Source: Isoetes taiwanensis
Taxonomy: Eukaryota; Streptophyta; Lycopodiopsida; Isoetales; Isoetaceae
Assembly (NCBI GenBank): GCA_021234155.1
Contig: JAJEKV010000311.1
Span: 62,001 to 126,000, forward strand
Reading direction: 5' to 3'
Length of the DNA stretch: 64,000 nucleotides
The position numbers and the translations under genes are program-made. Shown here piece after piece: positions 34,834 through 46,860 of this stretch. The notes beneath the pieces are model-generated. The model was not told where the DNA came from and ran no database searches. It was given only the letters and a program-made list of their open reading frames with translations. Positions within the stretch are counted from its first letter, which is position 1. Each line of letters begins with the position of its first letter.

Positions 34834-35932
34834 CTATTTGCGAGCAATAACTGCAAGCCTCTGGTGCTCATCAGATAAAGTGGCAAGGGACTTAGAGGAA
34901 GAAGGAAGAGAGGGAGGTAAAGGAGCAGGAATGGGATGACTAGAATCGGAAGTTATCCAGACTGGAGAAGGAGCAGAGGGAGATGGAGACAGCCGCCCAG
35001 GGGTCGAAGACGTTGCGGGGCCAGAGGGAGGCATTCTTCTAACACGAAAACTAGAGAAGGCCGCAACATTAGGAAATATATTTGCAAGCTCAGGTCCTTT
35101 AAGCAATGACAAACCATATTTGAAAAACAGTGGACCACTTTTGACAACAACATATTTTGGAAGTGATGCATCAGCTGGAAAAGAGATACAAATACAAGGA
35201 CCATTGATGATAAAATGAGCAAGATGAAGTCCTAAGCCACTAGCAATGGCCATCATGAGTTTTAGAACTTGCAACTCAATAGGAAAGTCTTTCAAGGCAA
35301 ACCAACATGGCATCTGGAGTGCACTAGTCTTGCTCGGCAGAAAGCCAGGAGTGTACACCTGATATGAAAGATAATGTCCTCATAAAGGATCTACCCCACG
35401 CCCACCAGCTTATCAACCGCTATGGGAGACCCAAACATGATCAGAAAGTAATTGTTTTTCTTGTCAAGGATCTTTAAAGACTCATGTTGGGATAAACCCA
35501 ATCTCTGTAAATTGCTTCGACCAAAAGCCCCATCCTTTTAAGATCGATAAACTGACCAGTAAAGTGACATACAACAGCATGAGAATCAAGATTTTGAATA
35601 CAATATAAATGCGCATCATGATTAATCTCAACAATAGGGAGTCCTGCTTGGGTGAAAGCGTTAGACCATTCATGAGTTTAAAAGACATTCTTTGAAGGAA
35701 GTTGAATGTCCATCTTATCCTCCACAGCCTGTAGCTCCTTTAAATATGCAGATACCTCCTTCTTATTATTCTCCATCATAATATTCACATCAGTCATGAC
35801 TCGAGCAGAGCGCACATCAGATGCCATAACATGTGTTATCCAATCACTAAAGCATGCACGTGACACATGAGCAACTGTATCACTAGAGGTCCAAGGAGTA
35901 GGAGCAAGAGTAGGGAAAGGCAAAAGACCCAC
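34834..35932 (-). pseudogene. LINE ORF1-like protein (DUF4283-type), frameshifted
   Basis: Nucleic-acid-binding first protein of a plant LINE, or a related retroelement gag. 35932-35678 reads MENNKKEVSAYLKELQ and related residues. Bridging frames read DAHLYCIQNLDSHAVVCHF. The open frame 35358-34834 starts YTPGFLPSKTSALQMPCWF, ALKDFPIELQVLKLM, typical of the DUF4283 domain, and ends in a Ser/Pro-rich tail. No CCHC knuckle or RT follows within reach (the next sequence downstream is 34833 and lower), so the element is incomplete. Confidence 0.55.
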
Positions 35933-36886
35933 GACAGAGGAAGAAGTATTTGAGGCAGAATTCCAACAGAGGTAGCAGGCAGATTTACAAGAACTTGAAC
36001 TACAACATTATTGTCCTTTTAAGTATATCAATACAAATAAATGAATTTTATTTACCTTTGATGTAACAAGTATTGTTTTTAGATTTCAAATACTATTATT
36101 ATGTAATATTTGCTTCAAATATCCTCCTCCTCCTCATATTTGCAAATTGAATTTGTTTGCTTGAATTTTAATTTAACCACAGCATTTGATCCTACAAATC
36201 TCCTTCTGTGATCTCTTCTGCTAATCTCCATTCATTTAACCAATTGTCTCTTTTACTTTTCTTGAAGTGGTCAGGCAACCTTCTAAGCCTCTAAGCCTTG
36301 AAGAGTGAGGACAAAAAACACAATCACTTGACCTCTGTAGATGTATGCAGCAGCTAGCAGAGATTTTCTCCATATATCTGCCACATGTACAAATATGTTT
36401 ATGCTCCAATATGCTAACAATAAACAAAAGTTTTCAGGCTTTACCTACATCTACAAGACATATAGACAATTCATGAGATGCTTGTGGGTTCAAGACTATT
36501 CATGACATGCTCAAATGTTGAACATGCCAATAGCTATTACAATGTGCTTACCCAAGTGATTGTGCTTTCAAAAAGAAATGCACTTCAAAAAAATGTCCTC
36601 ATAGATTGTTAAGATATGTGCTTGAAAAAATTCCGTGGGAAACTATCTCTTTGCATGACATGCGATAGTTTTTAGAGTTCAGCAATTGTCTTGTGTTCAC
36701 ACCCTTGATCTGCATCTCCAATCTTCGTCCAACACTGGAGGCCAAGCAAAGAAAATGCTCTTAATATGTAAAACACCCATCAAGCCCCATCAAAGTTAAC
36801 TAAAGTTACAGCCATATAGCAACAGTCCAAATATTTAAAAGGAATTATCAGGTTAGCATACTTAAATACATACTCTGTTTGATCAG

Positions 36887-37870
36887 TCCTAAAGCTAGAA
36901 CTTTTCAGGAGAAGCAAAAGGGTTATATTGGGATTATAATAGATAGCAGATGGTTTGTGCCACTTACAAAGTCATTGGAGGACAAAGAAAGCGCCAAAAT
37001 AGCCTTGGATTTTGAGCTTGGATGGTAAACTGCATATTCATATTATAAACGATTTGATTAGATCTTGATCTAGTGGAGGTGGAATTCCAATCGAGTTTGT
37101 AGGTTCATGGATCCAATATTTTTTGGCGAATATCCTGTAAGAATGCGTGACATAGTAGGAGACCGTCTTCCAAAGTTCAGTCTAGAGGAATCTAAAGCAC
37201 TTAAGGGTTCTGTAGACTTCGTGGGGATCAACCACTACACTTCAGCATTTGCAAGGAAGGCACTTCCCAACTATAAACCAGACCCATCTAACATACGTCA
37301 GGTAGGATACTTTGAAGATGCCAGAATTGAAGCTGGAGGGAACATGAGTGGCCACGTTATTGGACCACAAGTTGATGGTCAGTTTGGAGTCCCTTGGGGT
37401 TTCAAGATGTTGCTCCAATATATTAGGCAACGTTACTCTAATCCAACTTTGGTCGTTCATGAAAATGGTAACTTGAAATTTTTTTATTCATTTAAATGTT
37501 GTTGTCCTTGAAATTTTGTTTGTCTCTAACTAGTATCAGAGATCCAACTGGTGTGAGTTCAACCATTGATCAGTGGCGTATGAATTTGACAGAGTACCTT
37601 TGTGTAATAAGTAGTGCCATCAGGTAATATTTTGACAATGCTAGTGCTTCCATTAACATTTGATTAACATATTTTGTCTGAATCAGCAGAGAAGGTTCAA
37701 ATGTTAGAGGATATCTTGCATGGTCTTCCTTGATAATTGGATGTGGAAAGTTGGCTACCGGTAACAGAGTGGCCTTTACCATGTGGATCGCCGTGACAGC
37801 CTCACACGACACCCAAAAGCATTTGCCCTTTGGTATAAAAAGTTTTTAGAAGACCCTCAACAGATTGATC
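36887..37870 (+). pseudogene. GH1 beta-glucosidase, 3' exons only
   Basis: The exons read as glycosyl hydrolase family 1. Exon 36887-37024 gives ARTFQEKQKGYIGIIIDSRW. A GT-AG intron joins in phase to 37103-37467, with FMDPIFFGEYPVRMRD, VDFVGINHYTS and the nucleophile Glu in TLVVHENG. The next exon is DPTGVSSTIDQWR to SSAIR near 37620. The last one, EGSNVRGYLAWS then DNWMWKVGYR and GLYHVDRRDSLTRHPKAFAL, needs one missing base after AWS and reads through a TAA after GYR. The N-terminal half with the acid/base Glu is not in the window. The active enzyme would hydrolyse beta-glucosides. Confidence 0.8.
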
Positions 37871-37936
37871 CTCAACTGATCAACCCTCAACAGATCAATA
37901 ACTTAGTAAAGACAAACAAAATGACGATCTGACGCA

Positions 37937-38502
37937 TCAAAGTTCAAAAAAAGGAATAGCCAACCTACCAACAACTACAACTTTGTCCAAATTGGGCAAC
38001 TGCCCTATGTAATGATCTGCCACACAATAAGTGGGCATGCAACTTAGCAATTTGATTACCTCGTCTGCTCCACAGCAAGCTGGCATGCTATATTCCCACT
38101 TTCCTCTGTTCCGGAGGATCCTTTGCATGAGCAGATCCTCGATGCCCAAATCAGGTCTTGATCGAGCTTTAACATAATAGAGCAATTAACAAAAAGATTG
38201 AATCAAGAAACAAATGCGCTGCTTATCATCTACCATTGAAACAACCACACCCATTCCATATCTGCACAAAAGTAATGCAAGATCATTAAAAATATTCTCG
38301 CTTCCAAGCATAGCTATGGTGATAGAACAACAGCAAAAATTTGACCTAACCTGGATTCTGTGAAAACATCTGGAAACAACTCTTCTGCTTTATCCTCTTC
38401 AAGAAGCTTCCTAAGCCATCTCATTCCATGATGCTGCTTCATTCCGTGATAAACTGCAGCTGCTTCAGACGGTGATAAAACTGCAGATGCTTCAGAATGC
38501 AC
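37937..38502 (-). other. Exon-like pair of an unidentified gene
   Basis: Two open stretches with plausible splice ends read HHGMRWLRKLLEEDKAEELF then FTESR (38502-38352), joined by a GTGCAG acceptor near 38264 to YGMGVVVSMVDDKQR. Another block is KARSRPDLGIEDLLMQRIL, RGKWEYSMPACCGADE before a GTAATC donor (38165-38060). The composition looks protein-coding and conserved, but I do not recognise the family. Confidence 0.4.
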
Positions 38503-39619
38503 AGAAGAACCCTAACCTCCAAAGCAGTATAAAGTCCTGCCTTGTTTCTTGAAAGAATAGAGAATGTCAATGGCAGTGACAATTTTACGCTGCTCTGTAT
38601 ATCTGACAGCATCACGAATCACATTCTCAAGAAAATCTTGAGAATACCACATGTTTCTTCATAGATAAAGCAGCTGGTACGCTTAACACTGCCTCTTCAG
38701 GCAAGGCGACAAATTGCGGTGCTTACCCACTGCCGTTGTCGGCAAAAATACAAAGGAAAACCCTTGCCCTGCTTCAGAAGGGATCGTCTGCTCCGGCAGA
38801 TAGGGCAAGCAAAAAACATTTTGGAAGGAAACTTCCGAGAGCAGGGAGTTTCTGGGAGAAACTTGCCCTGGCGGCGGGCATTTGACAGCTTAGAAGTTGG
38901 AACCTGTCGCCATAGCCAGACCGAGCCTGTCGCCATAGCCATAGCCAGCCGGAGCTGTCTTGAATCCATTTCTTCGATTTCATTTTCTATGGCCTTTTTT
39001 TTTCTCTCCCTATTTTTTCCTTCCGGAAATACGTGGCCACTTTAGCGGCAAGCATCAGCTTCGAATATGCCGAAAGAATCTTGCCCTTGAGGTTTATATA
39101 TGTTAATAACATATATAATTATTATAGGATGATTCTATGATCACGACACGTTAGCTATTTTCGTGCGCAACACTTCTATTATAATTTTTTTGACACGTTG
39201 CATTCCAAGGTAAAGCAAACAGCTATGATATTATCCTCCCTCTGGATCAAGGCTCTGTGTTTCTGACGAGCATTAGTCATACAGAGCAGGCGGGTTGTAC
39301 TGGTTGCTTGATTCCTAAAGCCCAATTTGATGATACTGTGGATTGGATTAAGGGATTTTGTCCAAATGGTTCATTCGTGGGCGGGAAATCGATCTTGAAA
39401 AGGAGGAATATTTTGCACCAGCAAGAAAGATTCTGGTGATTTGAGGGAGGTAGGTGAACCATTTCAACAACCCAATTCAAATGGCAGGTCAGAAGAGAAG
39501 CATGAATTTCCCTTTCCGAACCAGATTTAGTCCCCAGTCAATCTTCTCGGTTTCTGGCCGGATTGAAATCACAGAATGAATAGCCGAATTGGGTTCTTCA
39601 GAAAAATGAGCGGTTATTA
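38503..39619. other. No gene recognised; GC-richer patch
   Basis: 38690-38990 is GC-richer, with the direct repeat CCTGTCGCCATAGCC (38903-38917 and 38926-38940). A near-duplicated motif GACACGTTGCATTC (about 39193) recurs at about 45177. Confidence 0.35.
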
Positions 39620-41145
39620 ACGATCTCGATCAGGGATGCCCTCTCTCCCCAACATTGTTTGGGCTTTACATTGATCAATTGGAGAGCTGGCTTGCTGATA
39701 ATGGGGGCGGTGGAGCTCACCTTCTCTATCAGATCATCAGACAGTTAATATATGCTGATGATTGGACCTCCTAGCTTACACACCAGCAGACATGCAACGA
39801 CATCTCCATGCCCTGGACACATTCTGCCAAGCGACTGATATGCGCGTCAACCTGGCCAAGACTAAGGTGGTTTTCATATCATCTTCACGTCACCGAGGGT
39901 CCCTCTCCTTCGCCATCGAGGCCAAAATGTGGAAGTTGCATCCACATACAAATATTTGGGAGTGGAGTTTCCTTCTACTATGCACCTTTGGGACACATCC
40001 ATACGGGCCACGAGTGACGGCAGTGGAAGGCACTATATGCAATGCAAAACAATAGTCATAGAGCGGAGTTGTATGATTGGGCCCATCAGCCACACCTGTT
40101 CAAGGTCTTAGTGGAGCCTGTCCTTTTATACGGGGTGGAAGTATGGGGCCCGTGAGTATCATTTGCTACTTGGAATGACTTGGAGCAGGTCCGTAAAGCC
40201 TTCTTAGTAACGAGCACTAGGGGTGAAGTCCACAAAGTCCCATATCAAATTCTACCGCGCAGAGACGAGATTCTTGCCTCTTCAGGAGGGCGGCCTTTGA
40301 TCGCCACATTGTCTATTTTCGAGAAGGTGGTCAATATGGACGATGCTCGCCTCCCTAAACTAGCTTATATCATGGCAATGGAGCCGTAGCGCCTCAAGGC
40401 CTGCTGGAGGGAAAAGAGAGCTCAATGGTTGGCTAGATGGAATGTGCAGGAGCACAGGTGTATACATGTGCAAACAGAGGCAGATCGCCATAGCTTGAGG
40501 CACTATCTTGACGCTTGCTTCCTCAGCAAGCTTTGGGATGCCAATGCCCTTGAACAGGTCAAGACCAGCACACTACCAGCGCCACATAAATCCCACATTG
40601 GAACGAGGCCCAGCGGTGCTACCGCATACCCACTACCCTGCCCATGAAAAGGCGCGCAGACTCATTGCCTCCATTCGCACAAGGGCACATCATCTTGGTG
40701 AGGCGGGCGGATGGAGCCTACGCCAGACGAGGCTCTGCCAATGCTTGCCAAATGGGAGTCATTGAGGATGAATCTCATACCCTTCAAAGTTGCCCAAAGA
40801 TATGATCAAATTAGGACCACGATATCCGAAGTTGGTCGCCCGGCCAGCCGTTACATGTGACATTGAGCACAAAGATCCGGCACGTCCGGGATCATATCTT
40901 CAGGAGGTTATGGACATGCGAGATCAGCTATGTCCTCTGGCACACACTTGACATGTATATATACATTGATGTATACTTGTACAGTTTGACAACATTCTTA
41001 TTACTGCCACGGTTTTTCCCTCGAAAACCCTTCAGGGTGGGGGTTTTTTAACCCGGACAGTAATAAGTTTGTTGCGCTCCTTATGGGTCCATAGCGATTG
41101 GCCTCAGTGGACGATAAAAAATCATTCTCATTCTCATTCTAATCA
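39620..41145 (+). mobile_element. LINE with RT remnant and (TTCTCA)n tail
   Basis: 5'-truncated non-LTR retrotransposon. RT block B reads DQGCPLSPTLFGLYIDQL (about 39628-39680) and the catalytic motif is YADD at 39751-39762. DMRVNLAKTKVVF follows in an adjacent frame. The C-terminal Cys/His region is IASIRTRAHHLG, then RLCQC, GVIEDESHTLQSCP across frames (about 40665-40800). The 3' UTR (40970-41145) holds a stem-loop and ends in an ATTCTC microsatellite. The same C-terminus and tail recur at 56360-56850. Many frameshifts make it inactive. Confidence 0.85.
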
Positions 41146-41150
41146 GATCG

Positions 41151-41194
41151 AATTGGGAAGGGAAGATGGTCCAATTGGGAAGGGAAGATGGTCC
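41151..41194 (+). repeat. Perfect 22-bp tandem duplication
   Basis: AATTGGGAAGGGAAGATGGT plus CC occurs at 41151-41172 and 41173-41194, between the LINE tail and the GT47 fragment. Confidence 0.95.
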
Positions 41195-41196
41195 AG

Positions 41197-41512
41197 GGAA
41201 GATGAGTTGGGCACTTTTCGATCTTCAGCCCAAGAAAATTTGGGCGATGGATTGTTAGATGCACAGGATAAATTGGGTTCAGGCGAATCTACAGATCCTG
41301 AAGCAGCAAAAGAATCAGATGAGCAGGAACACTACCAGGCAACCATTTTCCAATCGATACAGGCAAATTCCTTGCCAGAAAATTCATCGATATCAGCACC
41401 TGCAAAGGCCGATACATATACATGTATGATTTGCCGCCCATTTTCAACGATGATCTAGTGGACAGATGCAACATGCTATTGCCATGGACAAACCTGTGCG
41501 CATGTTTTTCCA
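41197..41512 (+). pseudogene. MUR3/KATAMARI-like GT47 exostosin domain, N-terminal fragment
   Basis: The end of the fragment reads CKGRYIYMYDLPPIFNDDL, then CNMLLPWTNLCACFSK, matching the start of the exostosin domain of plant xyloglucan galactosyltransferases of the MUR3 group (Golgi, cell-wall xyloglucan side chains). An acidic stem-like stretch (GREDELGTFRSSAQ, ESTDPEAAKESDEQE) precedes it in another frame, so there is a frameshift near 41335. After FSK comes GTATTA, a possible donor, and no further GT47 sequence is visible. A LINE lies immediately upstream. No transmembrane anchor is seen. Confidence 0.65.
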
Positions 41513-44394
41513 AGGTATTAATAAGCAAAGGGGTTCTGGTACCACAGGGAAAATGGCGTCTTCAATCAATTGTTGCTGATGTTATAGTAAAACGTGTGAG
41601 TAATTCTGGACATGGTTCTAGAAGGATTTGGCTTATGTATAGTGATTTATGTTTACCGACTTATTAAGCAATCATACCTTATACCTTACTTATTCAGCAA
41701 TTATGCAAAATGGGTTATTTTGGTTATTTCAAAAAGTCTAATATGCATATGGCTACATAAATTGTAAGAACTGTTCACTCGCGGTGGTCCAATATCTGTG
41801 TTAGCATAGCCAGATGCATGTGCAACATATGCTAGAGGTATAATTTAGTGTTGTCACCACTGACTCCGTTTTCTCTTCACTAATTCATGGCAATGAGAAC
41901 TGTTCTAGACTTTGTTAATTTGTTGCAACCACATATGATGTTTTGATATAGCTTAGTTTAGATGTTACAAAATCAATGATGTAGAGTGTCTTTCAGGCCG
42001 TTTCAAATTTTCACAAATCCCTTGAACATTGGACACCTTCTGCACCATTCTAAATAGATGCTATTCGGACCCACCTAGATATCACACTAGCAACCCACCT
42101 TAGAGTACCACATGAAGCCAAATGCATGCACACGATTAAACAGAAATCCTATAAGCTTTATCCTTTAGCAAAAAATTAAAGGATAGCTTATTTACACGCC
42201 ACATGTATAAAATGTAACAATGGTTTTTCATACAAAGTGTATAGTTATCCTTCCTATGTAATTCAGTATCCTATTTCTGTTCGCACGGAATTTGTTCCTT
42301 CAAAATTATGATCGCATGACACGTTGACTGCGTAGCATTTATAGCAGATTTCATGGCATTTATGGCGGGCATGGTGCATTTATGGCAATGTCAGGTATTT
42401 TTTTTTGTTCTTATTCCTTCCTTAGGCCGCCTATTCGCACGGACCGCATCGATGGAGCTAGGTATTGTTTGGCGCCGCTAGCTCGCTAGGTTAAAATTTA
42501 CTATCCGAGCCATGTCGATCTACAATGAAGAACGGAATTGGATTTCCTCTTGGGGCAGCAAGAGATTACGTGCTATGGATTATTCTCGCCCACATTCAAA
42601 GGCCAGGGTTGGAATAGGAAAATGTATCGATCGATTCTCTGTTCTTCCCATTGTTTAGGGATGTTGAAGATTATTTGGATGTCAATTTGTTGTATCGTAT
42701 TATGCTGGTAGATTGCACATGAAGCATTTGTTTTCTTTTACACGTATTCGTGCATCGTTGGCAGGAGCCATGAAGGATTCGCACAGTGGAATGGTTTGGC
42801 GGTGAACAAGACGAGTTTGTTGCTCTGAGACTAAAAGCGGTATTATTCTACAAAGGGTCGATTTCAGTAGTATAAAGTGCATGTGATTGCCAATGGCCTC
42901 CAAGTTATAGTTAGACAAAGATTTTGTGACCTTACGCATCAAATTCTAGCATCGATGCGCCATAATGGTAGATTTGTTTTCTCAGATGCTAAATGTTATT
43001 TCCACAAATCTAAATATTGTAACCACCTAAATTGTGTTGTCCATCATAAAAGGTTAAGGACCATGTCCACCGTGGTGTGTTCGATTGGCCTTTGTAGGTC
43101 GTTCCAATGTTTGCTTGAATGCAAGGTGGTTTTCCTGTATTTTTTTTCTTGACAATAGTTTTTCTTACTTTGCCTGCACTTCGCCCTGAGTCACTTTAGT
43201 GATTTCTTCGCCATTTAGATTTATGCTGGGCTTTTAGATGCTTCCATGCTCTGGAATTTTTTAGAATAAATGTTAAACCCAAGTTGAGGTATCTACGATT
43301 CTACGCTTTTGCCAAACTGGTTATCCTTCGCCCAGATCCACTTTAGAGATTTGCATGTTTTATGGCGTTCTTCTCTATACTAGGGTAATAATATCGCATC
43401 ACAGGGGCTCAAGTTGGTTAATGGTCGAAGTTGTTGTTCCATCGGGTTTTTGTTTAAAGCAAAGTGAGAGCTAAAGCAATTTAGCCTTTCAACTGCGGGT
43501 TACAATGCTATTGAACACATAAATGAACATGCCTTTAAAAAGTGCTCACACATAGTCTGGAATTATGATGTAGCAAGTTTATTTAGATCTTTATTTATCA
43601 AACCAAGTTGGCAGGGGACAACAACCTAATGAAGATTGATAGGTTCATTTGGAGTCAAAGTATACTGAGTTTATGTATGAACTTCCTGTTTAGTAAACTC
43701 TTTTGGTTGTTGGAACTGCTGGTCAATTTCATACCGGGGCGTCCTGATTAAGTGAAGTTGTATAGGGGCTTCCTGTCGAAGTGAAGTTGCTCTAAAGAAA
43801 GCTACATTTGAATTGGCTTTCTGTCTCTTTTTAATGGGCAATTTGCATGTTATTTGCAGGTTCTTGGACCAGATGCTATCTGTTGGTTCTGTCCCTCTGC
43901 AGTGTCTCACATTGGAGCTGGCTTACAGTTTCCCACTTTTAGTGATCATGGGTACCATAAACAATTTGGATAAGATGAAGTGCAATTTATCTTTTACACG
44001 GGTTGTCTAGGACGCTATCCAATTTCCTGCAGTTTAATCAGTGCATTCCAATTTGGTACTGAATTTTGTTGCTATTTAAAAAAAAATGACGAACAATTTG
44101 GAAATTCTTGTTGAAAGTGATCCATAGCCTTAGTGTCATGATTCGAGATACATATACGCTAAATTTGGAAACCTCAATGCTACATGTTTTTCTCAGAGCT
44201 ATTTTATGCATGCCAATCCACAAATTCAAGAGTGTGCATCAGAAGAGGCTTGCCAAGGTTTCTTAACATTGGCATTACACTGGTCCGTGGTGAACTCATC
44301 TCCTTGGCTTGATGAGGCAATGTCGAAGATGATTGCTGTTCAGATACTGAGCATGTTTACTTCATTTTATCTACTGCATGCATAGGTGATAATA

Positions 44395-44444
44395 AATTTG
44401 ACAACACTTGGATAACTCTGAATTTGACAACACTTGGATAACTC
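44395..44444 (+). repeat. 26-bp tandem duplication
   Basis: AATTTGACAACACTTGGATA followed by ACTC occurs at 44395-44418 and 44421-44444. Confidence 0.93.
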
Positions 44445-44884
44445 AAATTATTCATGGAGTATAATCATCTCATAGAATGTTATTTAATTGGAAATTTGTT
44501 CTGCAATTTAGTGATAAAGCTCTAGACACGGAGAACTGTAGGAAGGCAATGCGATAATGTTCACCAAAAGAGGATCTGCTTGATCAGGTTTAGGAGAGGG
44601 GAAGCAACCCTTCAGATCTGTGCTGCAATGATGCAAAATGCTGCAAGAAATTATTTGCATGCCACATGTTTATCAGAACTGAGTTTCAGTATTGCTGGGT
44701 GACAACTATTTTCTTGTTAATTGTTTGGTGGAAAAATGCGGCTGTATGCAAGTATGCTTTCTTTAGAGAAATGTGAAGCCTAATGAAACTCTTTGGCCGT
44801 AGCCATCTAACAAAAATAAGAGCGGTATAAGTGCGAGCAATAAACTAATGAGAATAGCTGACTATGTTGATTCAAATATGTGCA

Positions 44885-44936
44885 TGTGTCCTAGGAGCCA
44901 TGGTGTGATATGTGTCCTAGGAGCCATGGTGTGATA
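44885..44936 (+). repeat. Perfect 26-bp tandem duplication
   Basis: TGTGTCCTAGGAGCCATGGT followed by GTGATA is present twice head to tail. Confidence 0.95.
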
Positions 44937-45207
44937 TGCTCTGACACTTTATTTTAATGCTGTTGCATTATGACAAGGAATCATAAGCTCTAGGATATGT
45001 GCATGTGTTTTTATTTGACACAAACAAATGGTGGCTTGAATTGGTTATTCAAAACGATGTACGATGTTATTAAGATATTGAACAAATATTTGTAGGATCT
45101 ATGGTTGCATATGCAATAAAACTCAAAAATGTAAGCAAAGGCAATGTTATTAAGATATGAGGATTATTATAGAATGACACGTTGCATTCATCGATGGCGG
45201 CAGATTT

Positions 45208-45570
45208 GTGCACTTTGCATTTATTGCGGCCATTAATACACTTTGCATTTATTGTGGCTATTAATACGCTTTGAATTTATTGCGAATTATCAAATCAGGA
45301 CATGTGTGCACTTTGCATTTATTGTGGCCATTAATACCTTTTGCATTTATTGCGGCCATTAATACGCTTTGCATTTATTGCGGTCATTAATACGCTTTGC
45401 ATTTATTGCGAATTATCAAAGCACGACATGTGTGCACTTTGCATTTATTCGGCTATTAATACCCTTTGCATTTATTGCGGCCATTAATATGCTTTGCATT
45501 TATTGCGGCCATTAATACGGCGAATTATCAAAGCACGACATGTGTGCACTTTGCATTTATTGCGGCCATT
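45208..45570 (+). repeat. Minisatellite with higher-order repeats
   Basis: The basic unit of about 28 bp is CTTTGCATTTATTGCGGCCA plus TTAATACG, present about a dozen times with variants. Every third or fourth unit carries the insert GCGAATTATCAAAGCACGAC plus ATGTGTGCA (starting near 45282, 45408 and 45520), giving a higher-order period of about 112-126 bp. Confidence 0.93.
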
Positions 45571-45760
45571 GGCAAATTTGTTAGAAGATATCAATCCCAA
45601 TATATATAGAATCTTAATGATATCCATTTTAGGATAATTATGGATATGAAGTATATATCGAATGATATTAATGATTACATGCGAGTTGTGATATAGGCAC
45701 TTGGCATAAATATAGCCCTAGATTAGTCATGTGCGTCGATCATCCAACAAAACTCCATCT

Positions 45761-45768
45761 TATAAATA
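45761..45768 (+). promoter_or_regulatory. TATA box candidate downstream of the minisatellite
   Basis: TATAAATA is followed by a pyrimidine-containing leader and a possible donor GCAAG|GTAGAT near 45852, with no ATG frame of note. The minisatellite lies 190 bp upstream. The arrangement resembles an LTR or retroelement promoter with upstream repeats, but no coding region was found behind it. Confidence 0.35.
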
Positions 45769-46370
45769 GAAGGCCTTCTTATTGTCTCTCGCGATTGAGA
45801 GCACTTGAAGAGCTATTGTGAGCTTCTCTTCTGCTTCACTAATTGCATGCAAGGTAGATATTCTCCCATTTTGTTACATTGCTAAAGCTTGGATTGTTTA
45901 ATATGAAACTAGCATTTTTCTTTCATCCTTAATCTTGGCGTAATGCGTATGTGGATTCTATCGTTGTGTGAAATTGTAGCTTAACGTTTGAGTTGATTTG
46001 CAATCATATTTTGATTTGCGAGATGGTACGATGAAAAAAAGACTACATTATTGATCTAAATCTAGATGATTTTTATGGATGGTGGATGAGCGCCTTTGGT
46101 AACTCACCAGCCTTTGTGTCGAGAGATGCTGTATTGGAGTTCCTTTTGGATTTATTTCGTAATTTATATTATTCGCAAAAATATCATTCTAGTGATCAGC
46201 CTCAGAAATTGATAATTCTACTTGATGTTTGATGTCCGTGAATGATGAACCTTCAATAACAAAAAGTATTGACCAACTTTTTAAAAGGCTAAGCTAAATA
46301 TTGTACTTTGTAATTTCTAAATTAGAGTTAGAATGTAAGATCTTACGAAGTTGCTTCACATCAATCTAGA

Positions 46371-46550
46371 ATCACTTGGCCATTGCAGAAGAGAATGTTG
46401 GACGTTAACTGGGGTCCAACTGCATAGTTTTGAAAAAGAGAAATTTATCGCGGCGGCAGCATCACTTGGCCATTGCAGAAGAGAATGTTGGACGTTAATT
46501 GGGGTCCAACTGCACAGTTTTGAAAAAGAGAAATGTTCGCGGCGGCCTTG
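46371..46550 (+). repeat. 90-bp tandem duplication
   Basis: ATCACTTGGCCATTGCAGAA and the next 70 bases are repeated with few changes (46371-46460, 46461-46550). The second copy runs into the CACTA-like hairpin. Confidence 0.92.
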
Positions 46551-46576
46551 GCCGCCGCGATAAATTTCTTGTAGTG
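46530..46576 (-). mobile_element. CACTA-type transposon terminus with hairpin
   Basis: The minus strand reads CACTACAAGAAATTTATCGC followed by GGCGGCC AA GGCCGCC. CACTACAAGAAA is the usual end of plant CACTA (En/Spm) elements. The GCGGCGGCC/GGCCGCCGC arms form a strong hairpin. No opposite terminus or transposase is in the window. Confidence 0.6.
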
Positions 46577-46816
46577 TATAGTAAAACTATATTATTTCAA
46601 GAAAAGTTTCCATGCACCTTTAAACATGAACATAAAATATACCCTTTATAATATGAAATTTTAAGGGGCATTTCGACACGATAATTGGTCCAACCATTAC
46701 AGGTAAACGAGTTCTGTTTTTTCCATATACTTTTCTCCAACTTCACTTTTCACATGTCTAGAACTGGTATCCTTTTTTACTTAAACAAAACCTCCTTTGC
46801 ATCAAGTTGGACAAAA

Positions 46817-46860
46817 GAAATGTTCGCGGCGGCCTTGGCCGCCGCGATAAATTTCTTGTA
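46817..46860 (-). mobile_element. Second CACTA-like hairpin copy
   Basis: The same 44 bases as at 46530-46573 recur exactly, but the outermost bases differ (TTTACAAG instead of CACTACAAG). It is therefore a subterminal repeat or a copy whose end was lost. Confidence 0.5.

Larger units (their letters stand above)
41513..45207. other. No gene recognised
   Basis: AT-rich. One block after a TTTGCAG acceptor (43860-43955) reads VLGPDAICWFCPSAVSHIGA and could be an orphan exon. Around 42310-42400 motifs such as GACACGTTG and GCATTTAT(A/G)GC recall the minisatellite region at 45170-45570. Two short tandem duplications are listed separately. Confidence 0.4.

Noticed and set aside
45700-45860. Promoter of a pararetrovirus-like element
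   Set aside because: A TATA box and leader are present, but no capsid, movement or RT sequence follows, so there is no support for a viral origin.
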